A DNA stretch of 64,000 nt. Source: Sutterella megalosphaeroides. GTDB lineage: Bacteria; Pseudomonadota; Gammaproteobacteria; Burkholderiales; Burkholderiaceae_F. Each line of letters starts with the position of its first letter. The first letter of the stretch is position 1. The stretch is taken from contig NZ_AP018786.1 in assembly GCF_003609995.1 (NCBI RefSeq), forward strand, positions 2,118,001 through 2,182,000, read 5' to 3'. The notes beneath the pieces were generated by a model that saw nothing but the letters and a program-made list of their open reading frames with translations, was not told the DNA's origin and did no database searches. Made by a program: the position numbers and the translations under genes. Shown here one piece after another: positions 1 to 8,835 of the stretch.

Positions 1-723
1 TGCCTTTACAAAACTCGAAATAGCATAATCAATATCCTCTCTCTTTTCAAGACCAAGCGTATCAATAAGCTGCTGCACATCGAGCGAAATATATCGGTAG
101 AAGGTAGCGGAGCTGAACTCATTAACACCCAAATGACCGCCTCCAGCTTCATCTTCCTCCCTCAGATCATCAAGACCCGAGAAGAAATCAAGCTCCGGAG
201 CTGCCTTGTGAGTGCTAAAAGCATGATTAAATGAGCATGCTGCTTCAACATTCATTTCAGCAGCCTTTGCAACCATTCTCCCAAAAAGAGCAATGTCGAG
301 ACCGTCATATGGCGTAGCGCTAAGTTTTTTCAACAGAGCTTTGATCTTTTTCTCTGAACTCGATACATCAAGATTGCACTCCAACAGGCAGTCAACAATT
401 TTATTGTACTCGGAGTCCGTGAGATAGAGCAAAGTATCATCGCTCAGGATTTTGGCCATTGCCGAAGCCACTTTTTTCTGTTCAGTCCCTGTTTTTTCCT
501 GCAATTTGGCAGCAAGGACTTCAGCCACTTTCTTCGTTCTAATACCGAGAGTAACACCGAGCTCATGAAGCTTTGTGCGAACAGCACGTTTCCAACACTG
601 CGAACTCACCCGGATTCGGGGCGCACCACCAATTGTGACCGTCTTGGGGCTTCCAACGTCGTCCCGATTCAGACATGAAACCGGAAAAGACTGAATGATA
701 TGGAATTCAATAATAGGTTTCAT
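1..723 (-). CDS. cas7: Type I-E Cascade backbone protein Cas7 (CasC/Cse4), 3' end cut by window edge
   Basis: In the I-E effector complex, Cas7 polymerises along the crRNA spacer and forms the backbone. Only the first 241 residues lie here; the frame is open through base 1. The N-terminus (MKPIIEFHIIQSFPVSCLNR) followed by a GGAPRIRVSSQCWKRAVR stretch is typical of Cse4/CasC. The ATG at 723-721 has a good ribosome binding site (AAGGAG, six bases upstream), and the gene follows cas6e by 10 bases, so the two are probably co-transcribed. The family is usually about 350-380 aa, so roughly a third is missing to the left. Base composition is AT-rich compared with cas3 and the rest of the window. 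In E. coli cas7 comes directly after cas11; here cas6e stands between them. Confidence 0.9.
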   Translation of the reverse strand, partial: MKPIIEFHIIQSFPVSCLNRDDVGSPKTVTIGGAPRIRVSSQCWKRAVRTKLHELGVTLGIRTKKVAEVLAAKLQEKTGTEQKKVASAMAKILSDDTLLYLTDSEYNKIVDCLLECNLDVSSSEKKIKALLKKLSATPYDGLDIALFGRMVAKAAEMNVEAACSFNHAFSTHKAAPELDFFSGLDDLREEDEAGGGHLGVNEFSSATFYRYISLDVQQLIDTLGLEKREDIDYAISSFVKA

Positions 724-733
724 TCAATTCTCC

Positions 734-1354
734 TTAGATTTTCAGTGAGAGCTGCAAGAGTCCAAGGCCCCACGCCCGACCTCTCCCAATCCCTCGTCCA
801 ACTGTCTCTATAAATTTCTCTTTTTCCTGAACCTTCAGGACACCGGATATTCTCGCCGTATGCAATGTAATTCGATTTCTTCCTTTATTAAAAATCAGAG
901 GCCTAATACGATCAACATTCTTTTCTACTGCCTTAAATCCCGATCCTTCGGCTTTCATATCCAACCATTTCCCGATTTCCAACTCATCCCGAATAGGAAT
1001 TCTTTGACCGGAACCTTTACAAACAAAAGGGTTTGCTACCAACGAAAATCTATAAGTCTCCTTATCAAAAAAAGATTCCAGTATAGGATTGGTGATTATC
1101 TTACAATCCTCCACCCCCGAGTTTCCGAAGTTTAAAACACATGGTGAGACTTTCGACAAGATGCGAATTTCTCTGCCAAAAATATGTTCTCCACAATCGA
1201 CCCATTGGATACCAGAGGGCAACTCAGATCCTTGACCATCATAGCGATGCGGGAAGAGATCCATGACCAATCGATGCAACGAATAGGTATCTGTCACTTT
1301 CAAACGAATTTGCGCCATAGGCGACAGAATCATTTGTGTCGCATAGAGTTGCAT
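734..1354 (-). CDS. cas6e: CRISPR pre-crRNA endoribonuclease Cas6e (CasE/Cse3)
   Basis: Cas6e cuts the CRISPR repeat hairpin and stays bound to the 3' handle of the crRNA in Cascade. The 206-aa product is close to the usual ~200 aa. His27, in a LHRLVMDLFP context, matches the catalytic histidine of E. coli CasE (His20, before the LFP motif). The C-terminus carries the glycine-rich loop GRGIGRGRAWGLG, a Cas6 hallmark. The start ATG overlaps the cas11 stop by one base (TGATG), and an AGGAGG in the end of cas11 serves as ribosome binding site, so translation is probably coupled. AT-rich like its Cascade neighbours. Confidence 0.93.
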   Translation of the reverse strand: MQLYATQMILSPMAQIRLKVTDTYSLHRLVMDLFPHRYDGQGSELPSGIQWVDCGEHIFGREIRILSKVSPCVLNFGNSGVEDCKIITNPILESFFDKETYRFSLVANPFVCKGSGQRIPIRDELEIGKWLDMKAEGSGFKAVEKNVDRIRPLIFNKGRNRITLHTARISGVLKVQEKEKFIETVGRGIGRGRAWGLGLLQLSLKI

Positions 1355-1881
1355 CAGATATCCTCCTGTTCTTCAACAGTCCGGAAAAAATCCCGAGCCC
1401 ATCGGATACGTACTCTTTCGTCATACCATTCCAGATCACGAAGTAGCGAAACATAATCCAGCTGCCCCGGGCATCTTGCTTGAATCAGACGAATTATGGG
1501 ACGCAACACCAAAAGCGCGTCATCAACTCCATCTGTGGCCAATAGACGACGAAATCGAGGATCCGATGGAGGTTCTTTATTTGAGCCATCTTTTTTTATT
1601 CGTTTTTTTACTGCTAGTTGAAGTACTTTTCCAAGAGATAAAGAACCGGAGCCAACATCTTTTTCAGATGCCAACATACTAGCAACTAAAGTATAGATCT
1701 TTCGTTTTCTGTTGTCTGTCAAATCGATCCAGGGAGAAAGATACATGTAAATACATGCCTCCTGTTCCTGGCTAGCTGCTCGTCGCAAGGCCGACCGAGC
1801 GCCGTTCGATCTTTTACAAAGCTCGATCATATTTTGAACAAAAGCAGCTGCACGATTACTTGAAGTGCTCTCTGATTTCAT
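1354..1881 (-). CDS. cas11: Type I-E Cascade small subunit Cas11 (CasB/Cse2)
   Basis: The small subunit forms a dimer along the belly of Cascade and stabilises the R-loop. The start is placed at the ATG at 1881-1879, which overlaps the cas8e stop as ATGA. A longer open frame begins at 1923, but that ATG lies inside cas8e and adds 14 unlikely residues. The resulting protein is 175 aa, with the helical, Arg/Lys-rich character of Cse2 and conserved stretches such as GARSALRRA (residues about 26-34). There is no catalytic motif, as expected. It sits between cas8e and cas6e in a tightly overlapped operon. Identification rests on position as well as sequence, because Cse2 is poorly conserved. Confidence 0.88.
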   Translation of the reverse strand: MKSESTSSNRAAAFVQNMIELCKRSNGARSALRRAASQEQEACIYMYLSPWIDLTDNRKRKIYTLVASMLASEKDVGSGSLSLGKVLQLAVKKRIKKDGSNKEPPSDPRFRRLLATDGVDDALLVLRPIIRLIQARCPGQLDYVSLLRDLEWYDERVRIRWARDFFRTVEEQEDI

Positions 1882-3335
1882 TTCGCATCCTTTGTTTTCA
1901 AAAAAGGCCGATTTTTTGCCCAAGCCTCTAGCCTCTTAATACCAGGAATTTTTGGACACATTCGATCGAAAGATTTTCCAACTAATTCTCTTGTCTTTGC
2001 ACGATAGGCTTTTACGTCCCCCGTATCGCACAAAATTTCAAGCTCATCCTTCAACTTATCGCATTCGAACCAGAAATTCTGTTCGGCTTGTTTTATTCTT
2101 TCGGGAAGATTTTTACCAATACGAAGATCACTCCAATAACTATTTGTTGCCTTACTAAGAAGTCCAACAAGTTTCTCAAGCCTTTTCATCTCCACATGAT
2201 ACCGAGCATAAGCCACCTCAGCACTTGATTCTTCATCGGGAAATTTAAAAACCTGAGATACAAATCCATCGTTAGCGGTCACGTATTGATCACCAGATTT
2301 ATAGCTAACCTGAATCCCCAATGACCATACGCCTTTTCTTCCTTTTCGATCACGAACCGCTTCAGTTTGAACACAATGCCATCCTTTAGTTTCTTTCGAA
2401 TAAAAGGGCAAAATCTCACCAATGTGACGCCACGGCAAACTGAAACACTTTGCGTCTAGAGTTTCAATTTTGCTTTTATTATTTTTCTTGGACGTCATGA
2501 ACTCCCGAACAGAAACACTTGGCGGAACCATTCCCGGGCTCAAGTCTGGCCTCACACCATCAGTAACGATTACTCTATCACCCTGTATCAAGAAGAACCT
2601 GGATACTGGAAAGAGAAACTCGTACAGTGTAAAACGAAAATCTCCCTCATCATCCGGCAATCTCTCCCAAGCTGGAACCCCCATCCCCTTAATATATTTA
2701 ACTTTATCGATATCTTCTTTTGTAAGAAGATTGTAGCGAAGCGTTTCAACCAAACCATCCGCCCAAGCAAAATTATGGAGATACCCATACATCCCTATAG
2801 TCAATGCCCTTCCAGTAGCTTTATTCTTAATCAATCCTTGCTGAAGAGTGATTGACTTGTCGTGATATTTTCCACCCCATGGAAATGCGACAAGACGCAG
2901 GATACTACATACTAGTTCCGAAACTGTTAAAGGAGAAGAACTTTCTCTTTCCGTTAAAATTGTTGTATTACCCGTTGAAACTCCAACTCTCAATTCAGAC
3001 AAATTCCAGCTCTTTTCTGCCTTCATCGAACGGAGAGCAACATACTGCAGAAATGGTTTTTCCCCTTCCAAATCAAAAAGCGCTTCATGTTTATGCAAGT
3101 AATCCAGAACTTTCCGACGAAACACTTTCGACGTCAAATCCTGCCAATCTTCACGATACTCCAAGGCATCCTCACAGGCACGCTGCGTCAATGCGCGAAG
3201 AAACAGAAAGCACGCCAGCTGATCCGCGACCGGACCGCACAGTTCATATGCCTCATCGTTCTCGAAAAGTTCGTTCAGTGACACCGGGTCTCGCCCTGCC
3301 ACGGGGATCCAGGGCTTGGTAAGTAAAGAGAACAT
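1878..3335 (-). CDS. cas8e: Type I-E Cascade large subunit Cas8e (CasA/Cse1)
   Basis: Cas8e recognises the PAM, splits the target duplex and recruits Cas3. The 485-aa protein begins MFSLLTKPWIPV, the recognisable Cse1 N-terminus, and is near the family length of about 500 aa. Other family-like segments are LPWRHIGEILPFY and, near residue 160, a VAFPWGGKYHDK loop. A strong ribosome binding site (AAGGAGG) precedes the ATG. The gap to cas3 is 48 bases, and the stop overlaps the cas11 start by four bases. GC content is clearly lower than that of cas3 just upstream, so the Cascade genes may have a separate history from the helicase gene. Confidence 0.93.
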   Translation of the reverse strand: MFSLLTKPWIPVAGRDPVSLNELFENDEAYELCGPVADQLACFLFLRALTQRACEDALEYREDWQDLTSKVFRRKVLDYLHKHEALFDLEGEKPFLQYVALRSMKAEKSWNLSELRVGVSTGNTTILTERESSSPLTVSELVCSILRLVAFPWGGKYHDKSITLQQGLIKNKATGRALTIGMYGYLHNFAWADGLVETLRYNLLTKEDIDKVKYIKGMGVPAWERLPDDEGDFRFTLYEFLFPVSRFFLIQGDRVIVTDGVRPDLSPGMVPPSVSVREFMTSKKNNKSKIETLDAKCFSLPWRHIGEILPFYSKETKGWHCVQTEAVRDRKGRKGVWSLGIQVSYKSGDQYVTANDGFVSQVFKFPDEESSAEVAYARYHVEMKRLEKLVGLLSKATNSYWSDLRIGKNLPERIKQAEQNFWFECDKLKDELEILCDTGDVKAYRAKTRELVGKSFDRMCPKIPGIKRLEAWAKNRPFLKTKDAK

Positions 3336-3383
3336 GCGCTCCTCCTTTTATTTCTTGAAGTACTTTACCCCTCATTGCGTCAA

Positions 3384-5831
3384 TCACTGACGCACACAAA
3401 CTTCCTCTTCCGACAATTCCGTGAAAAGGCCCTCTCTTTTGGTATAGATCAAACGTCCTCGCACAGTCCTTACGCCCCGGATCTCGCCGCCGGGGGCCGC
3501 CAGGCCTACGGCCGTGCGATTTCGTCCGAATCGTGGCGATTCGGTGAGAAACTTTCTGAGCTTGGCGGGCAGCTCCGGCAACTCGTCTCGCACGAGGACG
3601 AAAGGGGTACGCACGAGCCGCTCTTCGCACCACAGCGTCAACTCCGCGCTTGATGCGTTCTCGGCAGGGAACTCCGTATCCAAAATCAGAAGCTCGTCCT
3701 CGGGCCCTTCGATCCAGCGCGTGCAGGGGACGCGATCCGAACCGCCCGAGATACTCATCTTCACCAACGCCGAGCCGCTCATCCGGAGCCGCTTCGCGTC
3801 TACGTCCTCAAGCAATCTGCGAATCGGCTCGGGAAGCTCGTCATCGTTGCCGTACGCGGTCTCAAGCAACTCGGAAATATCGTCAGGGAAGCAAATACGG
3901 TCCCGAGCCTCGAGAGCCCGGTAGGTTTTCCAGAGTACGTAAGGTGCGTAGATCACTCCCGATGTCCCAAACTCTCCGCGGGCGATCTCGTCGGGCCCGG
4001 GCACCAGAACGGTCATGCCCGGGATCGCGCACCCCGAGGGGCGCACGGTGCGCTCGTGCCTCCAGAGGCGCCCCATCCGTTGCAACACATGATCCATCGG
4101 CGCAATTCGAGTCACCAAGTAGTCGGCATCCAAGTCGAGGCTCATTTCCAAGACCTGCGTCCCCACAAGCAAAAGCCCCTTTTGCGAGCGTTCTTCGGCT
4201 TTCGGCGCAAAAGCTGCGGTCCAGCTCTCCTCAAGCGACAATCGCTCGACAGGCCGGAAGCGTCCGTGAAGCAGTCCGGACGGGATGACTTCAGAGAGAC
4301 GACGAAAAACAGCCTGAGCGTCCCCGACCGTATTTTCAATCCACAGAACTCGTTCGCCTCGACGCACACGAGCAATAACGTCCTTTTCGACGACGGCTTG
4401 ATCGTCAGTCACGCGCAGATGCACGTCAAGCTTGCGTTCGGAAGGCAAGACTCGAACGGTGTAAGACGATTCGGTCATCGCAGTCAGACGAATGGGACCG
4501 TCGGAGTTTTCTTCGACAACGCCTTTCGCCTCTTCACCGAGCAGTTCGTATCGAACTCTCCGTGTTAGGGTAGCGCTCAGAATAATGACGGTACACCCAA
4601 GCAACCTAAGCGTATGAACCACGGACTGCAAAATCGTCGTCGTATAAGCATCGTACGAATGAACTTCGTCGAAGACGACCACCTTCGGAACCAAGCCGGC
4701 CCATCGCACCGTATGGAATCGCACCGGCAGACCGGCCAAAAGACACTGGTCGATCGTACCGACCCCGAAATTGCCCAGAAGAGCTCTGCGCGGCGTGCTC
4801 GCCCACTCACCGCCCGCAGCGGCCTCCTTGCCCATCGCAGCCTCAAGCAGACGCGCCGCCTGATGAACCAGATTTACAGGAATATTGCTACTCGTCATTG
4901 TTCTCACCGCACGAGCAAACCTCGACCAGAGCGTCGTACTGGTGAGCTGTGTCGGCATGGCGAAGTAGATGCCTCGCGCTCGTCCGTCAGCAAGAGCTCG
5001 ATACGCCAACCACAAGGCCGCTTCGGTCTTTCCATAACCCATCGGCGCTTCCAAAATATAGAGTCCGGGCCCGGCATAGAGTTCCCCCGCCTCTTTCTGA
5101 AAGGCACGCGGCTCGAAGCCGAAGAGGGCGCGGAAATCGAGCTCGCCTTCGACGCGAATCTTCTCGAACCCCGCCCGAGACACCAACGCTCTTGCTTTTT
5201 CGGCAACGTCGGCTTCTTCGAGCGGCTCCGAAACTTGCGAAGCTATCCAGTCCGCCAACGTGACCGTCCCGGCCCACAAGTCGAGCATCGCACGGCGAGC
5301 TTTTGACCGTGGCGGCCTCGGGAAACTGTCGATTCCGAGCTCGTGCTTGTACCAAGCCAACGCTTCCGCGCGATACTCCTGCCACAGCCTGCCGCCCGCC
5401 GCGACGTATTCGGCGGGGTCCTCCGCCTCTGCTGGTTCGTACCCGTGGTGGCGCTCGACGACCTCTCCGATCGCGCGCACCGATTCGTCTGCAACCGCGG
5501 TTCGACTGACGCACGGATGCGGCACTTCCTGGAGATCCGTGGGGAATCCTCGAAGGACCTCCGACCAATGCTTCACCTCGGTGCTCTCGGCGGGCAACGA
5601 ATCGAGAAGCTTTTTCAGAAACAACGGGTTCATTTTGCCGACGTCGTGCGCAGCCGCCAAAAGCGCTCCTTCCTCGGGAATCACGCTTTCAAGCCCCATC
5701 ACTCGACGAAGTTCCAGCCACACGCGCGCGGTCAGCAAGCCGTGATCCAAAACCGAAATCCCCAATCGCCTGCTCCCGCCCGTTTCAACTGTCTTTGCCG
5801 GAAACAACCGAACCACTTCTCGAACGCTCAT
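3384..5831 (-). CDS. cas3: CRISPR-associated helicase-nuclease Cas3 (type I-E)
   Basis: Cas3 is recruited to Cascade R-loops, where it nicks and degrades the displaced DNA while translocating with ATP. The 815-aa protein has an N-terminal HD nuclease domain (His30, His62-Asp63, His128-His129, LADW at 192-195). The superfamily 2 helicase follows: Walker A PMGYGKTE (263-270), DEVH box (388-391), SAT motif (419-421) and motif VI QRMGRLWRH (584-592). A Cas3 C-terminal domain comes last. The ATG at 5831-5829 follows a GGGGAGAGA ribosome binding site and gives a normal HD-domain N-terminus. The frame stays open another 440 codons upstream, but that part is antisense to the carboxylesterase gene and is not Cas3-like. 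All key residues are present, so the protein is probably active. Confidence 0.95.
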   Translation of the reverse strand: MSVREVVRLFPAKTVETGGSRRLGISVLDHGLLTARVWLELRRVMGLESVIPEEGALLAAAHDVGKMNPLFLKKLLDSLPAESTEVKHWSEVLRGFPTDLQEVPHPCVSRTAVADESVRAIGEVVERHHGYEPAEAEDPAEYVAAGGRLWQEYRAEALAWYKHELGIDSFPRPPRSKARRAMLDLWAGTVTLADWIASQVSEPLEEADVAEKARALVSRAGFEKIRVEGELDFRALFGFEPRAFQKEAGELYAGPGLYILEAPMGYGKTEAALWLAYRALADGRARGIYFAMPTQLTSTTLWSRFARAVRTMTSSNIPVNLVHQAARLLEAAMGKEAAAGGEWASTPRRALLGNFGVGTIDQCLLAGLPVRFHTVRWAGLVPKVVVFDEVHSYDAYTTTILQSVVHTLRLLGCTVIILSATLTRRVRYELLGEEAKGVVEENSDGPIRLTAMTESSYTVRVLPSERKLDVHLRVTDDQAVVEKDVIARVRRGERVLWIENTVGDAQAVFRRLSEVIPSGLLHGRFRPVERLSLEESWTAAFAPKAEERSQKGLLLVGTQVLEMSLDLDADYLVTRIAPMDHVLQRMGRLWRHERTVRPSGCAIPGMTVLVPGPDEIARGEFGTSGVIYAPYVLWKTYRALEARDRICFPDDISELLETAYGNDDELPEPIRRLLEDVDAKRLRMSGSALVKMSISGGSDRVPCTRWIEGPEDELLILDTEFPAENASSAELTLWCEERLVRTPFVLVRDELPELPAKLRKFLTESPRFGRNRTAVGLAAPGGEIRGVRTVRGRLIYTKREGLFTELSEEEVCVRQ

Positions 5832-6005
5832 CTTCTCTCCCCCCGTAACAGGTCTGCAAAGCAGTGTAGCCTCGCATCGACCGAAGCATTGCGCCTCCCC
5901 CTCGACGAGCTGCAACGCACCGAAAAGAGGGATCGGCTCCTCCCTTACGCGCGTAACCCCGCAGGCGATACTTCCTCCCAAACATCTTCTCAAGGGAGGA
6001 AACCC
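5832..6005. promoter_or_regulatory. Divergent intergenic region between cas3 and the carboxylesterase gene
   Basis: This 174-base gap must hold the promoters for the leftward cas operon and the rightward esterase gene. Ribosome binding sites are visible at both ends (GGGGAGAGA for cas3, AAGGGAGGA for the esterase). I could not pick -35/-10 pairs with confidence. No CRISPR repeats or leader are present here. Confidence 0.5.
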
Positions 6006-7571
6006 ATGATCACCCGCCGAAACCTTCTTTGCACTTCGGGAGCCCTGCTGGCAACGACGCTTGCGGGGTGTGCCGCGACGCCCGCGTCCGTAGAGAGCAC
6101 CGGCGCTGCTGACGATATCATCGCGCTGCCCTCGGGAAAAATCCGTGGGAGCGTTCGCAACGGCATTCGCGTCTTCCGAAACGTCCCCTTCGGTGCGAAC
6201 CCCTACACGCCCGAACGCCGCTTCCGCCACTCGGTTCCGCCCGAACCCTGGACGGGCGTGCGCGACTGCACGAAACCGGGGGCGATTCCCCTGCAACCCG
6301 ATCGCAACGGCCCGGGGATGATCGGAGGGGGTGATGCGCTCGTACTCAACCTCTGGGCGCCCGCGGGCGGCAAGGATCTGCCCGTCATGGTGTGGATTCC
6401 CGGAGGCGGCTCCACGAACTGCGACAACAACGATCTCCGTTTTGATGGCACGCGTTTCGCCGAGGACGGCGTCGTACTCGTTACGCTCAATTACCGCGTG
6501 AACGTCGACGGCTTTTTGAAGCTCGAAGACGGGGATGCGAACTGCGGCCTCTCGGACATGATCCTCGGCCTCAAGTGGGTACACGACAACATCGCGCTTT
6601 TCGGCGGCGACCCCAACCGCGTCACGGTCTTCGGTCAGTCCGCGGGCGGCACGCACACGACGAGCCTCATCGCCTCGCCCAAAACGAAAGGTCTCTTCTC
6701 TCAGGCAATCATTCAGAGTCCGTCGGCCGTCGCTCAGTGGCGCAACGAAGCCGATGCACGCAAGGCTGCGAAGCGTCTCGCCGACTTTCTCGGCGTTCCG
6801 CCCACTCGCGCGGGCTTTGCGTCGCTCACCAACGACGAACTCGTCGCCTTCAAGAAGTTGGTCGGCCAACTCTCGAAGGACCCCGACTGGTCGCTTTTCT
6901 CGCAGGGCAACACGGCGCTCTTCAAGCCTTATGTCGATCACGACATCCTGCAGGATCGCCCCGTCGACGCGATCCGCGCGGGAGCGGCTGCGGGCATTCG
7001 CGTGATCTCGGGTTGCACGAAGGAAGAGTGGCGCAATTACGTCGTTCCGAACGGCGCGATCGACCGCATCGGCTACGACGCCGTGAAGATGCTTACGGCA
7101 AGCCTCGGCCTTCCTTCGAGCATCGCCGAAGACTACCGCGCCGCGGGCCACGGCCGCACGACGGGCGAAGTCTTCACGCGCATGCAGGGCGACCTTATTT
7201 TCCGCATGCCCTGCAACCGACTGCTTGAATCGCTAGCAATCTCCGGTACCCCTGTTTGGGCTTATTCGTTCGAATGGGAAAGCCCCGTGACGGGGAAGAC
7301 CGGGCAGAAGCGCGGTGCCGCTCATTCGAGCGACGTTTCTTTCGTCTTCGATACCATCGCCGCCCCGACTGCCGTTGCGATCAACGGCGCCGACGCGCCG
7401 CAAGCGTTGGCCGACGCCATGCACGGGGCTTGGGTGCGCTTTGCGAAGACGGGCAACCCGGGCTGGGAACCGTTCGACCTCGAATGTCGCGCCACGCGTC
7501 GCTTTGCCGATGAAGTGAGTACGGTGCTCGACCCGTGGGCGTTCGAGCGCAAGACGCTCATCGTTCCGTAA
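6006..7571 (+). CDS. Exported type-B carboxylesterase, lipoprotein
   Basis: A serine hydrolase of the carboxylesterase/cholinesterase family; the natural ester substrate cannot be read from sequence. The 521-aa product starts with a TRRNLL twin-arginine-like segment and a lipobox LAGC (Cys22), so it is probably an envelope lipoprotein. The nucleophile elbow GQSAGG places the catalytic serine at residue 212, and the oxyanion-hole segment IPGGGS lies at 131-136. The family-typical LNYRVNVDGF follows at 161-170 and a catalytic-His-like AAHSS stands near residue 440. The start is set by an AAGGGAGG ribosome binding site. It is divergent from the cas operon and has no obvious partner; the methyltransferase gene follows after 124 bases. 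Confidence 0.88.
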   Translation: MITRRNLLCTSGALLATTLAGCAATPASVESTGAADDIIALPSGKIRGSVRNGIRVFRNVPFGANPYTPERRFRHSVPPEPWTGVRDCTKPGAIPLQPDRNGPGMIGGGDALVLNLWAPAGGKDLPVMVWIPGGGSTNCDNNDLRFDGTRFAEDGVVLVTLNYRVNVDGFLKLEDGDANCGLSDMILGLKWVHDNIALFGGDPNRVTVFGQSAGGTHTTSLIASPKTKGLFSQAIIQSPSAVAQWRNEADARKAAKRLADFLGVPPTRAGFASLTNDELVAFKKLVGQLSKDPDWSLFSQGNTALFKPYVDHDILQDRPVDAIRAGAAAGIRVISGCTKEEWRNYVVPNGAIDRIGYDAVKMLTASLGLPSSIAEDYRAAGHGRTTGEVFTRMQGDLIFRMPCNRLLESLAISGTPVWAYSFEWESPVTGKTGQKRGAAHSSDVSFVFDTIAAPTAVAINGADAPQALADAMHGAWVRFAKTGNPGWEPFDLECRATRRFADEVSTVLDPWAFERKTLIVP

Positions 7572-7695
7572 AGGTCGATCGACGACACACGGCGGCGTCC
7601 GACTTTGCGCTACGCTTCGGGTGTGGGTCCGACAACGGGCTCGCACCCGATTGTTTTTCCGCGCCCCTCAAATCGCGTTCGGTTCTCGCTAAAAC

Positions 7696-8445
7696 ATGTC
7701 AGCTCTCTACGACGATCCCGCCTTTTTCTCCGCCTACGCAGCCATGCCGCGCAGCCGACTCGGCCTTGCCGGCGCGCCCGAGTGGCACGCGCTGCATGCG
7801 CTTTTACCCGAAGCGAGAGGTCTTGACGTGCTCGATCTCGGTTGCGGCTACGGGTGGCACGCCGCGCACTTTGCGAGAGAAGGTGCACGCCGCGTTCTCG
7901 CTCTCGACGCCTCGAAGCGCATGCTTGAGCGTGCACGCACCGAAAATGCGGATCCTCGAATTGAGTACGAACCGTGCGACCTGAACGATCCCGAAGCCGT
8001 GAAAGCGCTTCCAGGGCGCGGTCCTTTCGACCTCGTACTCGCGTCGCTTGTCATTCACTACCTCGACGACTATCCGGGACTCGTGCGTGTCGTTCACAAC
8101 ACGTTGCGCCCCGGAGGAACTTTCGCCTTCAACGTCGAACATCCGGTCTTCACGGCGCAGGGCTCTCAAGACTGGATTTACGGACCCGGGGGCGAAATCG
8201 AGTACTTTCCCGTCGATCGCTACGCATTCGAGGGACCGCGTGAAACGAACTTCCTGGGGAACCGCGTACGCAAAGTTCATCGAACGCTCGGTACCTACTT
8301 GCAAACGCTCCTCGACGCGGGATTCGTGCTCCGGAACGTCGTCGAACCGAAGCCTCTTCCGGAAGCCGTCGCCGCAGACCCTCGACTGGCCGATGAGTTG
8401 CGCCGACCGATGATGCTGCTTGTTAGAGCCGATAAACCTGCGTGA
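7696..8445 (+). CDS. Class I SAM-dependent methyltransferase
   Basis: The 249-aa protein has the class I methyltransferase fold signatures. Motif I is LDLGCGYGWHA (about 46-56), followed by an acidic strand end ALDASKRML. A motif IV-like FDLVLASLVIHYL and a post-motif LRPGGTFAFNVEHPVF complete the set. It resembles bacterial ubiquinone/menaquinone-type and small-molecule methyltransferases, but the acceptor is unknown. It stands alone on the plus strand and ends convergently with the small exported protein gene at 8482. No clear ribosome binding site is visible, but the N-terminus MSALYDDPAFF matches related proteins. Confidence 0.85.
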   Translation: MSALYDDPAFFSAYAAMPRSRLGLAGAPEWHALHALLPEARGLDVLDLGCGYGWHAAHFAREGARRVLALDASKRMLERARTENADPRIEYEPCDLNDPEAVKALPGRGPFDLVLASLVIHYLDDYPGLVRVVHNTLRPGGTFAFNVEHPVFTAQGSQDWIYGPGGEIEYFPVDRYAFEGPRETNFLGNRVRKVHRTLGTYLQTLLDAGFVLRNVVEPKPLPEAVAADPRLADELRRPMMLLVRADKPA

Positions 8446-8447
8446 GC

Positions 8448-8472
8448 GTCGGCCGACATTCAGTCGGCCGAC
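8448..8472. repeat. Short hairpin between convergent genes
   Basis: GTCGGCCGAC occurs twice with five bases between. Each copy is itself palindromic, so the pair can form a stable 10-bp stem. It sits in the 36-base gap between two convergent genes. There is no T-run on either side, so a terminator role is possible but not shown. Confidence 0.45.
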
Positions 8473-8481
8473 CGAACGGGT

Positions 8482-8835
8482 TTACCGTTGCGCGGCGTCC
8501 TTCAGACGCTGCAACGCGTCGCGCCGACGCACCTCTTCGTCGCGACGGCGAACTTCATCTTCGCGATCCCGGCGATCCTTGCGCTTTTCTTCACGGTAGC
8601 GCTTGCGCCAGTACACCTCCCACTCCGACTCGTTGTAGCGGCGCCCGCGGTACTCATAAGTCCCGTCGCGATCGCGCTTCCAGTCGTTACGATACTCGTC
8701 GGCAAAGCGCTGCAACTGATCGCGGGAAACCTCCTCGAGAATGGTCCCGATCACCGTCTCGGCTGCTCGGACGGTTTGGGTTGAGAAAACTGCGGCGGCC
8801 GCAGCGGTGAGAAGTCGTCGTCGATTCGAGATCAT
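8482..8835 (-). CDS. Small exported, highly charged protein of unknown function
   Basis: The start is set at 8835, where a strong AAGGAGG ribosome binding site precedes ATG; the longer frame from 8901 has none. The 117-aa product begins with a signal-like segment (SNRRRLLTAAAAAVF, likely cut after VRAAE). The rest is a very Arg/Glu/Asp-rich, probably helical or coiled region with repeated RRRDEEV-like units at the C-terminus. I do not recognise a family. The acidic-basic periodicity suggests a structural or binding role rather than an enzyme. It converges on the methyltransferase gene. Confidence 0.65.
   Translation of the reverse strand: MISNRRRLLTAAAAAVFSTQTVRAAETVIGTILEEVSRDQLQRFADEYRNDWKRDRDGTYEYRGRRYNESEWEVYWRKRYREEKRKDRRDREDEVRRRDEEVRRRDALQRLKDAAQR

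Noticed and set aside
5832-7151. Upstream extension of the cas3 reading frame by 440 codons
   Set aside because: It is antisense to the clearly real carboxylesterase gene, has no Cas3 similarity, and a good ribosome binding site plus HD-domain start lie at 5831.
1-7151. CRISPR array within the window
   Set aside because: I found no regularly spaced repeats around the cas genes; any array must lie to the left of base 1.
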